This document shows, one piece after another, positions 1-8,722 of a stretch of DNA of 36,112 nt (position 1 is the stretch's first letter; each line of letters begins with the position of its first letter). The stretch is taken from the NCBI GenBank assembly GCA_022826705.1, contig JAJDUJ010000013.1:1-36112 (forward strand), read 5' to 3'. A model generated the notes under the pieces. It searched no databases, had not been told where the DNA came from, and saw nothing but the letters and a program-made list of their open reading frames with translations. Position numbers and translations under genes: made by a program. Source of the stretch: Acidimicrobiia bacterium (GTDB taxonomy: Bacteria; Actinomycetota; Acidimicrobiia; Acidimicrobiales; Bin134).

Positions 1-141
1 CCCCACCAGATACACTGCCCACAGAAAGTGCCTCCTCACACGGCGAAAATGCCCGGCGACTACACCGGCATTCTCCCATGTCAGGAGGCCTTTCCAACGG
101 ACCCCCAACCACCACAACCCCACCCAACCAGTGGATTCAGG
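1..141 (-). mobile_element. Outer end of an IS1380-like element (partial copy at window start)
   Basis: These 141 bases are identical to the last 141 bases of the window (35972-36112) and end exactly at the terminal inverted repeat of the IS annotated at 34466-36112. They hold the transposase start region (GTG at 20-22 read on the minus strand, GAGGAG ribosome site upstream) and the 16-bp end repeat at 126-141. The remaining part of this copy is outside the window, or this is the same copy seen twice because the sequence is circular or looped. The first non-IS base is 142. Confidence 0.9.
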
Positions 142-168
142 TTTAACTGATCGCTCGAGGCCGGCTGG

Positions 169-1338
169 CTAGCTGCTGGAAGGCCAGTGCTGTCGGTATC
201 GCTGCACGAGCCAGCGGTTGAATTGAACGTGGGTTTCCTCCTGCCAGGAGTAGCGGCCCCGCACCGCGAATCGAGACCGCAGACCTCGCTGAACCTTGGT
301 GGTGGCGTCTTGGTCTTGGGCCACGAACACCTGCACGCCCTCGTCGCTGGCTTGGAAGAGGTGGTCGAACATGGGGTGCTCCAGCGCGCTGGGATGCAGT
401 AGGTAGCCGATCTCCACGTCGATAGTCTCGGCCGATGTGGGTCGCACGATGAAGAAGAATGCCTGGTCGGGGGCGGTGCCGAAGCACAGGGAGGGCGGGA
501 TCAGGGCGAACGTCGACCGCCACCGCTCCTCCTCAGTGAGCTGGGGGAACACCGGCAGCAGGGCCTTGCGGGTGGCGTTGAACCCACCGTCGATGTGGGT
601 GTAGCCGTTCTCCCTAAAAATCACGTTGGAGTCGTCCGACCACGGCACCGGGAACCGGGCCATCTCTGAGGGGCAGAAGTCTTGGATCACCTGGTGGAGG
701 CGGTTGGCGTGGTATCCGTCGTTGAAGTTCTCGAACATCACCTTCCAGTTCCAGGGCAGGTCTTCGAGCGTGAAGGTGCCCGGGCACACACAGTTGTCGA
801 GTTCATAGTTGGTGAGGTACGACTCGTACCGATCCAGGGTGGGGGCCAGGGGCGGGGCGTGGGGATTGAAGTTGACGAAGATGAACCCGTGCCAGAGCTC
901 CACCGCCAGATTGGGCAGGCCCCAGTCGTCATTGTCGAAGCCCTCGGTTTGCTCCATGGCCGGAGCGCCCATCAGTCGGCCGTCTAGCCGGTAGCTCCAA
1001 TGGTGGTAGGGGCACCGGAAAGAGCGGCTGTTGCCCTCCCCCTCCACCACCTGCATGCCCCGATGCCGGCAGATGGCCGAGAACGCCCCGATGCTGCCGT
1101 CCCTCTGGCGGGCCACGATGATGGGCTCGGTGCTGACCGTGGCGGTGAACCAGTCGCCGGTCTCGGGAATGCGGCTGGCCACCCCCACGCAGCACCACTC
1201 GTGCTCGAACAGCGCCTGGCGCTCGAAGGCCAGGAACTCCTCGGAGGTGTAGATCTCGGGGGGAAGGGTGACCGCCGTGGCGACATCGGTGATGGAGTCG
1301 TCGAACGACGCCAGCAAATCGCCGGTCAGCATGGTCAT
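169..1338 (-). CDS. Rieske [2Fe-2S] aromatic-ring-hydroxylating oxygenase, alpha subunit
   Basis: This 389-aa protein has the Rieske cluster ligands C90-x-H92 and C109-x2-H112. A C-terminal catalytic domain follows, with the mononuclear-iron region around D207, H210 and H215 and a likely third ligand near D342-D344. Members of this family insert oxygen into aromatic rings or oxidatively demethylate, using electrons from a reductase. The start is well set: AGGGAGGTG lies 6-7 nt before the ATG. It is the last gene of the minus-strand catabolic cluster, 4 nt after the acyl-CoA ligase, and its stop is only 27 nt from the IS end. No beta subunit, ferredoxin or ferredoxin reductase is present in the window, so it must borrow an electron-transfer partner. 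The family assignment is firm; the substrate is unknown. Confidence 0.93.
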   Translation of the reverse strand: MTMLTGDLLASFDDSITDVATAVTLPPEIYTSEEFLAFERQALFEHEWCCVGVASRIPETGDWFTATVSTEPIIVARQRDGSIGAFSAICRHRGMQVVEGEGNSRSFRCPYHHWSYRLDGRLMGAPAMEQTEGFDNDDWGLPNLAVELWHGFIFVNFNPHAPPLAPTLDRYESYLTNYELDNCVCPGTFTLEDLPWNWKVMFENFNDGYHANRLHQVIQDFCPSEMARFPVPWSDDSNVIFRENGYTHIDGGFNATRKALLPVFPQLTEEERWRSTFALIPPSLCFGTAPDQAFFFIVRPTSAETIDVEIGYLLHPSALEHPMFDHLFQASDEGVQVFVAQDQDATTKVQRGLRSRFAVRGRYSWQEETHVQFNRWLVQRYRQHWPSSS

Positions 1339-1342
1339 GTGG

Positions 1343-2854
1343 TCACCTCCCTGTCGCCTCCTGTGTTGCCTCTGCCTCTTGTCGTAGCAGGAATTTACGA
1401 ATCTTGCCGACGCTGGTGCGAGGCAGCTCTTCCATCAGCGTAAACGACCGGGGCAGCTTGGCCTTGGCCAGCCGCTCTAGGCACCACGCCGACAACTCTT
1501 CCTCGGCCGGAGGCGCAGCGGAGTCGGCCGGGACCACAAAGGCAACCGGAACCTCGTCTCGAATCGGATCGGGCGCCCCCACCACCGCGGCTTCCAACAC
1601 CGCGGGGTGGCTGGCCAGCACCGACTCCACCTCCACGATGGACACGTTCTCACCCGCCACCTTGAGCACATCGGAGTGGCGGCCATCGAAGTAGTGGCGA
1701 CCGTCTTCGTCGAGTCGAGCCCGGTCGCCGGTGCGGAACCAGCCGTCGTCGGTGAACGAGGCCGCGGTGGTGGCAGGATCGTCCAGGTAGCCGGCGAATA
1801 GCGTCAGCCCGGGCTCTCCCCCCACCAGCACCTCGCCGTCGCGCACGATGACCTGGCAGCCGGGGGTGACCTGGCCCATGGACGACGGCACAGGGTTGTC
1901 GGCCGGCTCGGTGAGCACCGCGGGAATGGTCTCGGTCATGCCGTAGAGCTGGCGAGGCCGACACCCGAGCCAGCCGGCCAGAGTTTCGTATTGGTCGTCG
2001 GCAATGTTCTGGGCGTACCAGCAGTGGCGCAATCCCACGCCCTCGACCGGAGCGCCCCGGGCCAGGATCATCCGCATCGGGGCGGCGAACAGGCTGGCGC
2101 AGGTGGCCTGGTGGCGAGCAGCCTGGGCCAAGAATCCGCTGGCGGAAAAGGCGGGCATCAGCGCCACCGAGGCCCCGGTCCAGATGGCCGAGGCGAAGGA
2201 GTAGTACTGGGCGTTGGCATGGAACAGGGGCAGCACCACCAGTTGGCGGTCGTCCGGGGTCAAGTCGGCTCGCTCGGCCATGACCTGGCCGCAGAAGGCG
2301 TAGTTGGCCTGGGTGATCTCCACTCCCTTGGGCCGACCTGTGGTTCCCGAGGTGAACATCACCGCCGCCCGGTCCCCAGAATCCACTGCGGGCCAGTCCA
2401 CCCGGGCGGTTCCCACCAGCGCGTTGAGGTCGCCGGTGGCTTCATCCACCTCGGTGATGGCCAGATCGGGGTTGGCCTCGGCAGCCTGGCGGTAGACCTC
2501 AGCCCGGTCGGTGGCGCAAAAGCCCGCCTGTGGCGTCGTGCGCTCGATGTGATCAGCCAGCTCTGGCACCTTGCCCATGGGGTCGGACGGCACGATCCAC
2601 GCCCCCAGCCGGTTGGCGGCCAGCCACAGGGCCACGAATGCCGGGGTGTTTGTCAGCGCCACATGAACCGAATCGCCCGGGGCCACGCCTCGCTGGATCA
2701 ACCCGGCGGCGACATCGCTGATGGCGGCATTGAACTGCTCGTATGTCCAGGTTGCGGTAGAACCGTCGGGTCGCTCGAAGATCAAGAAGACGGCCTCGCC
2801 ACCACGTTCGACCGTCCGTTCCCAAGCGGACGAGAACGCGACCGAATCAGCCAT
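1343..2854 (-). CDS. AMP-forming acyl-CoA synthetase / CoA ligase (ANL superfamily)
   Basis: This 503-aa adenylate-forming enzyme would activate a carboxylic acid with ATP and CoA. It shows the phosphate loop TSGTTGRPKG near residue 168, the YGMTET motif, the GWFRTGD motif, and a C-terminal PRTSVGKIRK segment carrying the usual catalytic lysine. I place the start at the ATG whose A overlaps the end of the upstream hydantoinase B gene (8-nt overlap). An in-frame extension of 43 residues further upstream lies wholly inside that gene and has no ANL similarity. The overlap implies translational coupling. In the cluster it probably converts an acid intermediate to its CoA thioester. The specific acid cannot be read from the sequence. 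Confidence 0.92.
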   Translation of the reverse strand: MADSVAFSSAWERTVERGGEAVFLIFERPDGSTATWTYEQFNAAISDVAAGLIQRGVAPGDSVHVALTNTPAFVALWLAANRLGAWIVPSDPMGKVPELADHIERTTPQAGFCATDRAEVYRQAAEANPDLAITEVDEATGDLNALVGTARVDWPAVDSGDRAAVMFTSGTTGRPKGVEITQANYAFCGQVMAERADLTPDDRQLVVLPLFHANAQYYSFASAIWTGASVALMPAFSASGFLAQAARHQATCASLFAAPMRMILARGAPVEGVGLRHCWYAQNIADDQYETLAGWLGCRPRQLYGMTETIPAVLTEPADNPVPSSMGQVTPGCQVIVRDGEVLVGGEPGLTLFAGYLDDPATTAASFTDDGWFRTGDRARLDEDGRHYFDGRHSDVLKVAGENVSIVEVESVLASHPAVLEAAVVGAPDPIRDEVPVAFVVPADSAAPPAEEELSAWCLERLAKAKLPRSFTLMEELPRTSVGKIRKFLLRQEAEATQEATGR

Positions 2855-4442
2855 CAGGCTCTTCAAGTGCCCCGTAGCCTCCGCCGCCGGGAAGGTCGAG
2901 GCGCACCACATCATCGGGGTTGAGGGTGACACGGCTCTGGGTGGTAACCGGTTCGCCGTTGACTTGGAACGAGCCCGCCTCACCGGGGCCGCCGCCGAAA
3001 ATACCCTGGGGCGGGTCGGACAATCGGCTGGTCACCGCGTTGAGCAGCCAGGGGCGGGAGGTGTCCACGCTGAACTCGATGGTCTGGCCCTTGCCGCCTG
3101 GCTGGGCCCCCGGCCCCTCCGAGCCGGGGCGCAACGCCTTGCGGGTGAAGCGCACCGGCGCAGAGGCTTCCACTACCTCGATGGGCACCGCGCTCACCCC
3201 GGTGGGATAGGAGCAGGCGTCCAAGCCCGGCTTGGATGCCCGGGCGCCCACCCCTCCGGCGTAGGTGAACATGGCGGTGATGAACGGGGTGCCGTCGTCG
3301 TGGTTCCCGCTCACCTGCATGGTCCAGACTGCGCCTGCCCCTTCGGCCATGGACTCCTCCGGCTTGACCTGAGCCAGGGCTTTGAGCAGGGCGTTGGGCA
3401 AGAACATCCCCACCACGTGGCGGGCGGTTCCCGGCTGGGGCAGCACCGCGTTCACGATGGACCCCTCGGGGGCGGCCATCTTGATCGGGGCCAAGCTGCC
3501 GTGGTTGTTGGGTATCTCCGGGTTCAGCACCGAGCGCACGGTAAATGTGGTGTAGGCGTGGGTGTAGTTGCGGACCACGTTGATGCCCCAAGGGCTGGCC
3601 TCCGACGTGCCGGCGTAGTCCACCATGATCTCTCCGGCATCGGGATCGACCCGCAGAGAGCACACGATGTCGATGCGGCTTCCGTCGGCCAGGTCCAGCA
3701 CCGCATCGGCCTGGTATTCGCCGGCGGGCAGTTCGGCAATGCTGGCCCGGGTGGCTGCCTCGGAACGGTCGATGATCTCGTCGGCCAACTCCTCAATGTC
3801 GTCGAGGTCGTAGGCGTCGCAGAGGGAGGCCAGCCGCTGGGCGCCCACCTCGCCCGACGCCATCTGGGCATGCAGGTCGCCGGCCATGTGGTCGGGCTGG
3901 CGGACGTTGGACAAGATGAACTTCCACACGTCCTCGTTGCGCTCGCCGCACTTCATGAGCTTGCAGATGGGGATCCACAGGCCCTCTTCAAAGCAGTCCC
4001 GGGCCCCGGCCCCGATGCCGTAGCCGCCCACGTCGGTGTGGTGGATGGTGGAGCCGAAATAAGCGATGGGCACGGGGTCGCCCCCGGCCGCGGGGGCGCG
4101 CCACACCGGCACCAGCACGGTGACGTCCAGCAACTGGCCCGCAGTGAGGTAGGGGTCGTTTGTGACCAACACATCGCCGGGCTCGAGGGCCTCGGGGGGG
4201 AATTCGTCGAGCATGTTGGCCGCCCCAATGGCCAGGGAGTTGATGTGACCGGGGGTGCCGGTCACCGCTTGGGCCACCATGCGACCCCGCTTGTCGAACA
4301 CGGCGTTGGCCAGGTCGCCGGCCTCTCGCACGATGGGGCTGAACGCAGCCCGCTGGAGCGCTCGGGCCTGCTCGTTCACCACCGAGATGAGTGACTGCCA
4401 CAGGATTTCCAGTTGAATGGGGTCGTAGGTGGTTTGGGTCAC
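2847..4442 (-). CDS. Hydantoinase B / oxoprolinase-like subunit
   Basis: The 531-aa product matches the HyuB family in length. It contains family-typical stretches such as the N-terminal SPIVREAGD region, GHINSLA near residue 65, and a TNDPY motif near residue 95. Near the C-terminus is a glycine-rich LPGGGGYG segment. HyuB proteins pair with HyuA in ATP-dependent enzymes: N-methylhydantoin amidohydrolase, 5-oxoprolinase, and the acetone and acetophenone carboxylases. Its start overlaps the stop of the hyuA-like gene by 4 nt (ATGA), so the two are co-translated. Sequence alone does not distinguish ring opening of a lactam or hydantoin from ketone carboxylation. A neighbouring nitrilase-type enzyme leans slightly towards C-N chemistry, and the monooxygenase and Rieske enzyme towards ketones or aromatics. 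Confidence 0.92.
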   Translation of the reverse strand: MTQTTYDPIQLEILWQSLISVVNEQARALQRAAFSPIVREAGDLANAVFDKRGRMVAQAVTGTPGHINSLAIGAANMLDEFPPEALEPGDVLVTNDPYLTAGQLLDVTVLVPVWRAPAAGGDPVPIAYFGSTIHHTDVGGYGIGAGARDCFEEGLWIPICKLMKCGERNEDVWKFILSNVRQPDHMAGDLHAQMASGEVGAQRLASLCDAYDLDDIEELADEIIDRSEAATRASIAELPAGEYQADAVLDLADGSRIDIVCSLRVDPDAGEIMVDYAGTSEASPWGINVVRNYTHAYTTFTVRSVLNPEIPNNHGSLAPIKMAAPEGSIVNAVLPQPGTARHVVGMFLPNALLKALAQVKPEESMAEGAGAVWTMQVSGNHDDGTPFITAMFTYAGGVGARASKPGLDACSYPTGVSAVPIEVVEASAPVRFTRKALRPGSEGPGAQPGGKGQTIEFSVDTSRPWLLNAVTSRLSDPPQGIFGGGPGEAGSFQVNGEPVTTQSRVTLNPDDVVRLDLPGGGGYGALEEPDG

Positions 4443-6526
4443 TGCTCCTCCCGAACGGCAACAAGGCTGGCATCATCGGCAACCGTCACTTGCCAACCAG
4501 GGCGAATAATCGACGTGGTCTCCCGCTCCTCCACCAGGGCCGGGCCGGCAAAGGACATGCCGACCGCCAGATCGGCCCGGTGGTAAACCGGGACTTCGAT
4601 CGCGTCTTCCTCTCGGCCGAATACCGCGGTGCGGGTGGATGCTGGCTGGGGAGAGAGGTCGGCGGCGGTGGGCGGCGATTCGGAATCAGCGATCTCGGCC
4701 GGGTCGGCTCTGGCCGACAGGCGCCAGGTGACCACCTCGATGGCCACATCGTCGATGGTCATGCCGTAGATACGGCGGTACTCAGCCTCGAACGCCCCCA
4801 CCACGTCGGTGTCAGCGGCCTCCCAGGCATCCCCTTCTCCTACCCAGACGGTGATCTCATTGCCTTGGCCGGTGTAGCGGGCATCGATGCCGTAGCGGAA
4901 TCTGATGTCGGCCTCGGGCACCCCAGCGCTGAGCAGCACCCGGCGGCCTTCTTCCCGGAGCTCGTCCAGCAGACCGTCCCGCTCCGAGGCTGCCACCTCG
5001 GCCAGCTTCACCGGCATGGAGCGAGCCAGGTCGATGCGCACCGGCGACACCAGGGTCCCGAACGCCGACAGCACGCTGGCGTTGACCGGGAACACCACCC
5101 GATCCGAGTCCAGCAGCTCGGCTACCCGGCAGGCGTGGGGCGGCCCGGCCCCTCCGAAAGCCAGCACGGTGACCCCCCGCAGATCCACCCCCCGCTCCAC
5201 CGCGTGCATGCGGGCAGCGGCGGCCATGTTCTGGCTGACCACCTCGTACATCCCCGCCGCGGTGTCGGTGATCGAGAGGCCCAGACCGTCGGCCAAGGGC
5301 TCGACGGCGGACTGCGCCAGCCCGGCATCCAAGGGCATATCGCCGCCCAGGAAGGCTGCGGGATCGAGCAACCCAAGCACCACGTCGGCGTCGGTCACCG
5401 CCGGTTGATCGCCGCCCTGGCCGTAGCACGCGGGACCAGGATCGGCCCCCGACGACTCAGGACCCACCTTGAGCAGGCCGAACTGGTCAAGGTGGGCCAG
5501 GCTGCCACCGCCGGCGCCGATCTCCACCAAGTCGACCGAGGGCACCGACACCGGAAAGCCCGACCCCTTCTTGAACCGGTACCGTCGGGCCACCTCGAAG
5601 GTGTTGGTGAGCGCCGGCTCGCCTTCCTCCACCAGGGTGGCCTTGGCGGTGGTGCCCCCCATGTCGAAGGCCAGCAATCTTTCCTCCCCCATGCGGCGGG
5701 CGAACCACCGGGCAGCTAGGGCGCCAGCGGCCGGTCCTGATTCCACCAGCCGGATCGGGGCGGCGGCCGCGTCGTCGGCCGACACGACCCCGCCGTTGGA
5801 CAGCATCATCAGCACCGACCCGCCGAATCCCTCGGCCGACAGCCACTTCTGGAGCTCGTCGAGGTACGGCCCAATGATGGGCATGGTGGCCGCGTTGCAG
5901 GCCGCGGTGATCATGCGGGGGTACTCCCTGATCTGCGGCGAGATGTCGGCCGAGGCGCACACCGGCACTCCGAGCTCCCGGCGCAGCTCGCTTGCCAGCA
6001 GCCGCTCGTTGGCCGGGTTGACGTAGGAGTTGAGCAGGCAAACCGCTACCGATTCGACGCCCGCCGCCTCCAGCTCTCGCACCAGCGCGGCCATGCTGGC
6101 CGCCGACGGCACCACCAGCACCTCCCCGGTGGCCGCGGTGCGCTCGTCGATCTCGAAGGTGAGTTCCCGGCTGATGGGCGGATCGGGAAACTCGATCTGG
6201 AGGTCGTACATGTCGTAGCGGTGCTCGTCGCGGATCAACAGGGTGTCGCCGAAACCGGTGGTGGTGACCAGGGCGGCCCGACCAGTCTTGTTTTCAATGA
6301 GGGCGTTGGTGATGAGCGTGGTGGCATGCACGATGGGAGCGGTGATCTCGCCGGGGGCCACATCGGCTCGCCGCAAGAGCTGGCCGACCGCCGCCTGCAC
6401 CCCTTCGAGAGGGGCGGCCGGAGTGGTGAGGGCCTTATTGACGGTTACCTCCCCGCTGGCGGCGTCCAACAGCACCGCATCGGTGAACGTGCCCCCGATG
6501 TCAACCGCCAGCCGCCAGTCGGACAT
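4439..6526 (-). CDS. Hydantoinase A / oxoprolinase-like ATPase subunit
   Basis: The 695-aa protein opens with the HyuA phosphate-binding signature DIGGTFTD at residues 9-16, and has a second conserved segment HATTLITNAL near residue 67. Further along are DMGGTTAK and FGGAGP, which are the actin/Hsp70-like ATPase-fold motifs of hydantoinase A. It should phosphorylate the substrate carbonyl or enolate with ATP while HyuB completes hydrolysis or carboxylation. The gene starts 3 nt after the cupin stop and overlaps hyuB by ATGA, so stoichiometric expression with HyuB is expected. Length is normal for the family (about 680-700 aa). The exact reaction is unresolved. Confidence 0.93.
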   Translation of the reverse strand: MSDWRLAVDIGGTFTDAVLLDAASGEVTVNKALTTPAAPLEGVQAAVGQLLRRADVAPGEITAPIVHATTLITNALIENKTGRAALVTTTGFGDTLLIRDEHRYDMYDLQIEFPDPPISRELTFEIDERTAATGEVLVVPSAASMAALVRELEAAGVESVAVCLLNSYVNPANERLLASELRRELGVPVCASADISPQIREYPRMITAACNAATMPIIGPYLDELQKWLSAEGFGGSVLMMLSNGGVVSADDAAAAPIRLVESGPAAGALAARWFARRMGEERLLAFDMGGTTAKATLVEEGEPALTNTFEVARRYRFKKGSGFPVSVPSVDLVEIGAGGGSLAHLDQFGLLKVGPESSGADPGPACYGQGGDQPAVTDADVVLGLLDPAAFLGGDMPLDAGLAQSAVEPLADGLGLSITDTAAGMYEVVSQNMAAAARMHAVERGVDLRGVTVLAFGGAGPPHACRVAELLDSDRVVFPVNASVLSAFGTLVSPVRIDLARSMPVKLAEVAASERDGLLDELREEGRRVLLSAGVPEADIRFRYGIDARYTGQGNEITVWVGEGDAWEAADTDVVGAFEAEYRRIYGMTIDDVAIEVVTWRLSARADPAEIADSESPPTAADLSPQPASTRTAVFGREEDAIEVPVYHRADLAVGMSFAGPALVEERETTSIIRPGWQVTVADDASLVAVREEQ

Positions 6527-6529
6527 GGC

Positions 6530-6913
6530 TTACCCGGCGAGCAGGTCGTCGCGGGGCGGGGTGAACACGTCGAGGATCCAGCATTCCCCGTATTCGTCGT
6601 CGCCGATGAACACCGAGTCGCCATGCCACACTCCTTTGGGCGCGATGTAGGCCTCACCCTCGCCCAACACCACCCGCTCCTCGCTGTCCGGGTCGTCGTT
6701 GATACGGAAGTCGAGCTTGCCCCGCACGATGATACCGAGCTGCTCGTGGTGCTCGTGGCGGTGCAGGAACGACCCGGTGGCACCCCCCGCGATGCGCCAG
6801 AAGCAGAGCTGGAGCCCGTCGCCGGTGATAACCCGGCGGCGGAAACCTTCCCGATCGGTGTCGGTGAATAGGTCGTCGTCGTAGAAGTAGCAGTACTGGT
6901 TGGTCAGGTTCAT
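6530..6913 (-). CDS. Cupin-domain protein (single cupin)
   Basis: The 127-aa protein is one beta-barrel cupin domain. Motif 1 is the His-rich HRHEHHEQLGIIVRGKLDF segment around residues 51-69, and motif 2 is PKGVWHGD near residue 93. These supply the three His and one Glu that usually bind a divalent metal. Such proteins act as small dioxygenases, isomerases or decarboxylases, or as ligand sensors. It sits between the VOC protein (14-nt gap) and hyuA (3-nt gap), deep inside the cluster, so a catalytic role in the same pathway is more likely than regulation. It is not closely similar to the second cupin at 11851-12255. Confidence 0.85.
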   Translation of the reverse strand: MNLTNQYCYFYDDDLFTDTDREGFRRRVITGDGLQLCFWRIAGGATGSFLHRHEHHEQLGIIVRGKLDFRINDDPDSEERVVLGEGEAYIAPKGVWHGDSVFIGDDEYGECWILDVFTPPRDDLLAG

Positions 6914-6927
6914 GGCGGTGACCCCGG

Positions 6928-7410
6928 TCAGTCGTCAGCGGCCAGGGCGGCAAAACGTTGCTGCTCCTGGGCGAGATCTAACGGGCGGATGATGGCCTGG
7001 TTCTCCTCATCGCCCCAGTGCTCAGCGGGCACCAGCCACATCACCTCGAACTCCAGGCCGTCGGGATCTTTGGCGTACAGGCTCTTGTTGGCCCCGTGGT
7101 CGCTCTCGCCGTGTAGGGCCCCCGCCTCCACCAGCCGCTGGCGGATGGCGGCCAACTCCTCAAGGGTGGGTACCTCCCAGGCAATGTGGTACATCCCCAC
7201 TGATCGTCGGCCGGCCGCGGATGGTTCTGCTCCGTCACCGATGGAGAAGAAGGCGATGTCGTGGTGGTTCTCCGACGCCGGCGCCCTCATGAACACGAAC
7301 TGCCCCGGCTCATCGATGATTGTGGTGAACCCCAGCACATCGGCATAGAACTGCTGTTGACGCCGGGCATCCCGCACATACAGCACCGCATGGTTCATCC
7401 CGGTGATCAT
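6928..7410 (-). CDS. VOC-superfamily protein, extradiol dioxygenase-like
   Basis: The 160-aa single-module vicinal-oxygen-chelate protein begins with the family pattern NHAVLYVRD and contains QQFYADVLGF. Candidate 2-His-1-carboxylate metal ligands are H7, the His in MYHIAWE near residue 90, and the Glu in DGLEFEVMW near residue 125. This ligand set suits an Fe(II) or Mn(II) enzyme such as a catechol 2,3-dioxygenase-like ring-cleaving enzyme, though lyases share it. The start codon shares its A with the stop of the upstream amidohydrolase (TGATG), so translation is coupled. With a Rieske oxygenase in the operon, ring cleavage of a hydroxylated aromatic is a reasonable but unproven role. Confidence 0.85.
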   Translation of the reverse strand: MITGMNHAVLYVRDARRQQQFYADVLGFTTIIDEPGQFVFMRAPASENHHDIAFFSIGDGAEPSAAGRRSVGMYHIAWEVPTLEELAAIRQRLVEAGALHGESDHGANKSLYAKDPDGLEFEVMWLVPAEHWGDEENQAIIRPLDLAQEQQRFAALAADD

Positions 7411-8672
7411 CAGGTGATCACCGATTCAAGGGCGGGGTCGGTGTTGAAGGAGAGGCTCTTGGACTCAGGGAGTTCGTCCAGTGGGGTGTGGACTTCGGCA
7501 ACCTTGGGGCCAATGCGGGCCGCGATGGGGGCGAGGGCGTCGGTGTCAAAGTTGTAGAGCTCGGCGGCCACGTCGGTGAGCATCTTTTGGCACTCGTCCG
7601 TGGGCACGTCCCACATGGTGGCGGCCAGAGCTTCGGTGGTGCAGCCGATGGAGCCCTCGTCGTGGGGGAAGTCGGCCCCCCACATGATGGTGTCCAGCCC
7701 CACGGCGTGGCGGTATTGGACCTCGGAGCGGGGCAGCATGGAGGCGCCGATGCGGCAGTTGCGCTGCCAGTACTCGATAGGCGACAGCGACAGGCTGTCC
7801 ACCGTGTCGGACCCGAAGGTCGGAGCGTAGTTGAGGGTGCGGGGGTCGCCGGCGTACTTGCTCTGGATGTTGCGGAGCCGCTGATCGATGCGGTTCAACT
7901 CCTCGAGGATCCAACGCATTCCCCACATCTCGGTCCATACCACCCGCAGGTCGGGGAAGCGCTCGAACACCCCGCCCAAGATGAGGTGGATGAGGGTGCG
8001 CTTGGGCCACAGTTCGTACTCCGTGAACGTCACTCCCCAGGCCACCGGATCGTCGCCTAAGTCGGGGCAGCCCGAGCCCATGTGCTGGTGGACGGGCATG
8101 GCCAGTGAGCTGCACACGTCCCAGAGCGGGTAGTAGCGGGGATGGAAGAACGGCTCAACGGTGTGGTTGGGCGGGATGGCCGGGATCATAACCCCGCCGA
8201 TCACCCCGGTCTCGGCCGCCCACCGCACCTCGGCAATGGCGTCGTCCAGGTCGTTGGGCAATAGCTGGATGAGACCCTTGCGCCGCTTGGGCTCATAGCC
8301 GCAGAACTCCACCAACCAGCGGTTGTGGGCTTGCAGCCCGGCCCACCGGCGGGCGTAGGCCGACGCGGTGTCGGGCACGCCGGAGAGGTGGACCAGGATG
8401 TCGTAAAACGGGGTCAGCGTATTGGGGAACAGCACCTCGCCGGTGATGCCCTCAGAGTCGCAGGCCGCGGTGCGGGCATCGCTGTCCCAGTTGACCTTGG
8501 CCGCCTCCATGTCCCGCAGATCGATCCATGGGTTGGTGATGGCCGCTTCCCAGGCGTCGAACTCGTCGTGCCAAGCGGAATCCAGGAATTCCTTGTAGGT
8601 TCGGGTCTGGGCCCCGGCGTGGGTGTCCGACGACAGGATCATGTACCGATCGCCGGTCTGGTTTTGGGCCAT
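7410..8672 (-). CDS. Amidohydrolase-family (TIM-barrel) metal hydrolase or decarboxylase
   Basis: The 420-aa protein belongs to the amidohydrolase-2 branch that includes aminocarboxymuconate semialdehyde decarboxylase and other non-oxidative decarboxylases. Visible signatures are SSDTHAG near residue 14, the metal-site HQHMG near residue 193, HLILGGVFERFPDLRVVW in the middle, and WGADFPHDEG near the C-terminus carrying the conserved Asp. The N-terminal element is D-x-H rather than the HxH of classical amidohydrolases; I recall this as common in this branch. It starts after a 50-nt gap from the SDR gene and is coupled to the VOC gene. Likely reactions are C-C decarboxylation or hydrolysis of a ring-cleavage product. 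Confidence 0.88.
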   Translation of the reverse strand: MAQNQTGDRYMILSSDTHAGAQTRTYKEFLDSAWHDEFDAWEAAITNPWIDLRDMEAAKVNWDSDARTAACDSEGITGEVLFPNTLTPFYDILVHLSGVPDTASAYARRWAGLQAHNRWLVEFCGYEPKRRKGLIQLLPNDLDDAIAEVRWAAETGVIGGVMIPAIPPNHTVEPFFHPRYYPLWDVCSSLAMPVHQHMGSGCPDLGDDPVAWGVTFTEYELWPKRTLIHLILGGVFERFPDLRVVWTEMWGMRWILEELNRIDQRLRNIQSKYAGDPRTLNYAPTFGSDTVDSLSLSPIEYWQRNCRIGASMLPRSEVQYRHAVGLDTIMWGADFPHDEGSIGCTTEALAATMWDVPTDECQKMLTDVAAELYNFDTDALAPIAARIGPKVAEVHTPLDELPESKSLSFNTDPALESVIT

Positions 8673-8722
8673 GCCCCAGCCTATTGCACTCCTAGTCGGA
8701 GATTCCCGGCGGCGAGCGGTGA

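Noticed and set aside
1..141. Reading the terminal 141-bp repeats as phage or transposon long terminal direct repeats
   Set aside because: They coincide with one end of a single IS and are identical in a way expected from assembly overlap. No integrase or phage genes are present.
2721..4394. A 557-codon plus-strand frame opposite hydantoinase B
   Set aside because: Gly/His/Val-rich antisense frame with no domain signature; hydantoinase B on the other strand is full length and family-typical.
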